From the NCBI GenBank assembly GCA_964647745.1, contig CAZYJG010000033.1, forward strand, positions 1 to 15,361: a DNA stretch of 15,361 nt, written 5' to 3'. Position numbers and translations under genes: made by a program. Shown in pieces: positions 13,441 to 15,361 of the stretch. Positions within the stretch are counted from its first letter, which is position 1. The number at the start of each line of letters is the position of its first letter. Source of the stretch: Thiopontia sp964647745. Lineage in GTDB: Bacteria > Pseudomonadota > Gammaproteobacteria > GCF-002020875. The notes below the pieces were generated by a model, which worked only from the letters and a program-made list of their open reading frames with translations, was not told the DNA's origin and made no database searches.

Positions 13441-15321
13441 ATGTTTCAGCGCAGAGAGATTGAACCCGACTATGCACTGCTCAAGGATCCAACCTCCAGT
13501 GAGCTCAACCGCTACGGCAAAAAGATTGAGTTGACAACGAACGGTGATCCACTACGTGAGCAGAGTCTTCAGATCAATGGTGACCCCGCAGTTGGCGAGA
13601 ACCCCAACCGCTACAAGCAGCACGGCTTCTACTTCACTGCCGACAACTGCATCGCCTGCCACGCCTGTGAATCCGCCTGCTCGGAGAAGAATGACAACCC
13701 CTCCCATCTCGCCTTTCGTTCGGTTGGCTTTGTCGAGGGGGGGAGCTATCCCAATGTGCAGCGCCTGAACATCTCGATGGCCTGCAACCACTGTGACAAC
13801 CCTGTCTGTCTCAAGGGGTGTCCCACCCGTGCCTACACCAAGTTTGCCGAGTATGGGGCGGTGCTGCAGGACCCCGATATCTGCTTTGGCTGTGGCTACT
13901 GTACCTGGGTCTGCCCCTACAACGCGCCACAGCTGGATCCAGTCAAGGGTCAGGTCAGCAAGTGCAATATGTGTGTGGATCGACTGGAGGTGGGGCTGAA
14001 ACCCGCCTGTGTTGCTGCCTGCCTTGGAAAGGCGCTCGACTTTGGGGTGATCGAGAATATCCCGGAGGGGCGAGAGCAGTCCCTCCCCTCAATTCCCGGA
14101 TTTCCCCGTAATGACATCACCCACCCCAATGTCCGCTTCCAGCAGACCCGCACGACCCAGCAGGAGATGCAACGGGTTGACCAGACCCCTCTGAAATACA
14201 GGAAGCGGAAGAAGAGTAGCAGCAAGGGGGAAGAGCAGTTTCAGCCGGTGCTGGACCCCAAGCATGGTTTCCAGCGCTCCTGGAGCCTGAAAAAACTGCT
14301 GGGATCACATGAGAATGCACATGTTGCCTTCACCCTCACCAGTCAGATGGTGATGGGCGCTTTCCTGCTGCTGACGCTCGGAAATTGGATGGGACTCCCC
14401 TCAATGGCCCCTTTCCAGCAGACAGGACTCTCACTGGCGGCCTCACTGGCGATGGTTGCAGTCATGGCCGTTGGCCTCTTCAAGCTCAACATGCACCTCG
14501 GCAAGCCCCACCGTTTCTACCGGGGCTTTTACAACCTTCGCTACTCCCCGGTGAGCCGGGAGATTGCCGGCGTTACCCTCTTCTTTATCGGCCTGATTGG
14601 CTTCACCCTCTTTGCAGTGTCTGATCTGCTGTTTGGGGCACTCTTTCCAACCATCATTCAGAAGCTGTTCACTCTACTGGCTCTGTTGGGGGGTGCCGTA
14701 GGTGGATACTTCATGATCCGCCTCTACCGGATCCCGGCACGCCCCTACTGGGACCACTGGCATACTGCCGCTGCATTTGTCGGCACAGCCCTCTCTCTGG
14801 GTGCACTACTGCTCTTTCTTGTCACAGCCACCATGCAACAGCTTACTCCGGAACTGGGACGACTGCTCGCCATGGTGATGGCGACAGGAATTGCACTGGA
14901 GGGGCTGGGGCTGCTGTTCCACGCAAGCGATCTGAAACAGGCACCCAGCGAGGGGGCGGCATCGATCTATGAGCAGCAGACCACCTATGGCTACAGCTAC
15001 TGGCTGCGCAATGGATTGATGGGGCTCTCCCTGCTGCTGCTCGGCATGATGGGCTGGCTCAACCCCCATTCCACTCTCCTACTGCTCACTGTTACTGCAA
15101 CCGTGGTCGCTGCATCCATCCTGGGACGTGCGCTCTTCTATGTGGTAGTGATCCCGACCACCATGCCGGGTGCCTTCTTCTGGAAGAACCGGGGGTTCAT
15201 GGAGCATGCGGTGGAGAGTGGCCTCTCTGAAATGGAGAGCCTGGGGGTGGTCGCTGCCCGTCACCACCGCTTCCGTCTGGATGAGTTGATTCGGGAGGCC
15301 ACCGAAGCAGTCAAGAGTTAG
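13441..15321 (+). CDS. DmsB-DmsC fusion: four-cluster iron-sulfur protein joined to a quinol-oxidising membrane anchor
   Basis: The product is 626 residues. The N-terminal half has sixteen cysteines in four DmsB-like groups: C70/73/76/80, C115/118/123/127, C148/151/154/158 and C175/178/190/194, enough for four [4Fe-4S] clusters. A basic linker at 252-262 (KYRKRKKSSSK) follows. From about residue 295 there are eight hydrophobic segments, with the DmsC-like motif LNMHLGKPHRFYRGF and SPVSREI after the second. Separate DmsB and DmsC in E. coli are about 205 and 287 residues. It should pass electrons from the quinol pool to a molybdoenzyme, here most likely NasA, 10 bp upstream. The Shine-Dalgarno AGGAG overlaps the nasA stop, so the genes are translationally close. 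The basic linker and the lack of any Tat signal point to iron-sulfur domains on the cytoplasmic side. The pairing with NasA is inference from gene order. Confidence 0.9.
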   Translation: MFQRREIEPDYALLKDPTSSELNRYGKKIELTTNGDPLREQSLQINGDPAVGENPNRYKQHGFYFTADNCIACHACESACSEKNDNPSHLAFRSVGFVEGGSYPNVQRLNISMACNHCDNPVCLKGCPTRAYTKFAEYGAVLQDPDICFGCGYCTWVCPYNAPQLDPVKGQVSKCNMCVDRLEVGLKPACVAACLGKALDFGVIENIPEGREQSLPSIPGFPRNDITHPNVRFQQTRTTQQEMQRVDQTPLKYRKRKKSSSKGEEQFQPVLDPKHGFQRSWSLKKLLGSHENAHVAFTLTSQMVMGAFLLLTLGNWMGLPSMAPFQQTGLSLAASLAMVAVMAVGLFKLNMHLGKPHRFYRGFYNLRYSPVSREIAGVTLFFIGLIGFTLFAVSDLLFGALFPTIIQKLFTLLALLGGAVGGYFMIRLYRIPARPYWDHWHTAAAFVGTALSLGALLLFLVTATMQQLTPELGRLLAMVMATGIALEGLGLLFHASDLKQAPSEGAASIYEQQTTYGYSYWLRNGLMGLSLLLLGMMGWLNPHSTLLLLTVTATVVAASILGRALFYVVVIPTTMPGAFFWKNRGFMEHAVESGLSEMESLGVVAARHHRFRLDELIREATEAVKS

Positions 15322-15361
15322 CAGGACCCTTCACCCCATTTCTGCCCCAACTTCTTTCAGT

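Noticed and set aside
1..15361. CRISPR array, rRNA, tRNA, insertion sequence or prophage genes
   Set aside because: No regularly spaced direct repeats, RNA gene signatures, transposases or phage proteins were seen. The only repeat structure of note is the 110-bp element.

Overview
The window looks like chromosomal DNA of a gammaproteobacterium. The coding sequence is moderately GC-rich and dense. MnmG, MlaA, the GlnK-Amt pair and the narK/kinase/nirBD/nasA order are all of proteobacterial type. The gene set would suit a marine or sulfur-oxidising lineage, but nothing in the sequence fixes genus or species, so that is inference only.

Left part (1-2560): on the minus strand, a DUF218 (ElyC/YdcF-like) membrane protein lies just upstream of mnmG, which runs off the window. 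Divergent from it is an mlaA (vacJ) gene with a good sigma70-type promoter. Its product has a signal peptide but no lipobox cysteine. Convergent with mlaA is an arsC-family reductase.

Middle part (2525-4250): glnK-amt, a minus-strand operon for a PII signalling protein and an ammonium transporter, ending in a clear intrinsic terminator.

Right part (4608-15321): a plus-strand nitrate-assimilation region. It holds a NarK/NasA-type nitrate transporter, a PP2C phosphatase-Ser/Thr kinase fusion with a C-terminal membrane anchor, NADH nitrite reductase nirB and nirD, a molybdopterin nitrate reductase (NasA) without a Tat signal, and a single polypeptide fusing a DmsB-like four-cluster iron-sulfur protein to a DmsC-like eight-helix membrane anchor. 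Together these would import nitrate, reduce it to nitrite and then ammonium, and scavenge or sense ammonium through GlnK-Amt.

Regulation is unusually legible. Three sigma54 promoters match TGGCAC-N5-TTGCW fully: one for glnK, one divergent for narK, one for nirB. Upstream of glnK and nirB lie pairs of NtrC-like dyads 31-32 bp apart, centred near -110 and -142 of the predicted starts. A third, weaker pair lies nearer narK.

The most unusual items are the NasA plus DmsB-DmsC fusion, which suggests quinol-driven nitrate assimilation on the cytoplasmic face; a 110-bp element with perfect 28-bp inverted arms between nirD and nasA; the phosphatase-kinase fusion within the operon; and the cysteine-free MlaA.
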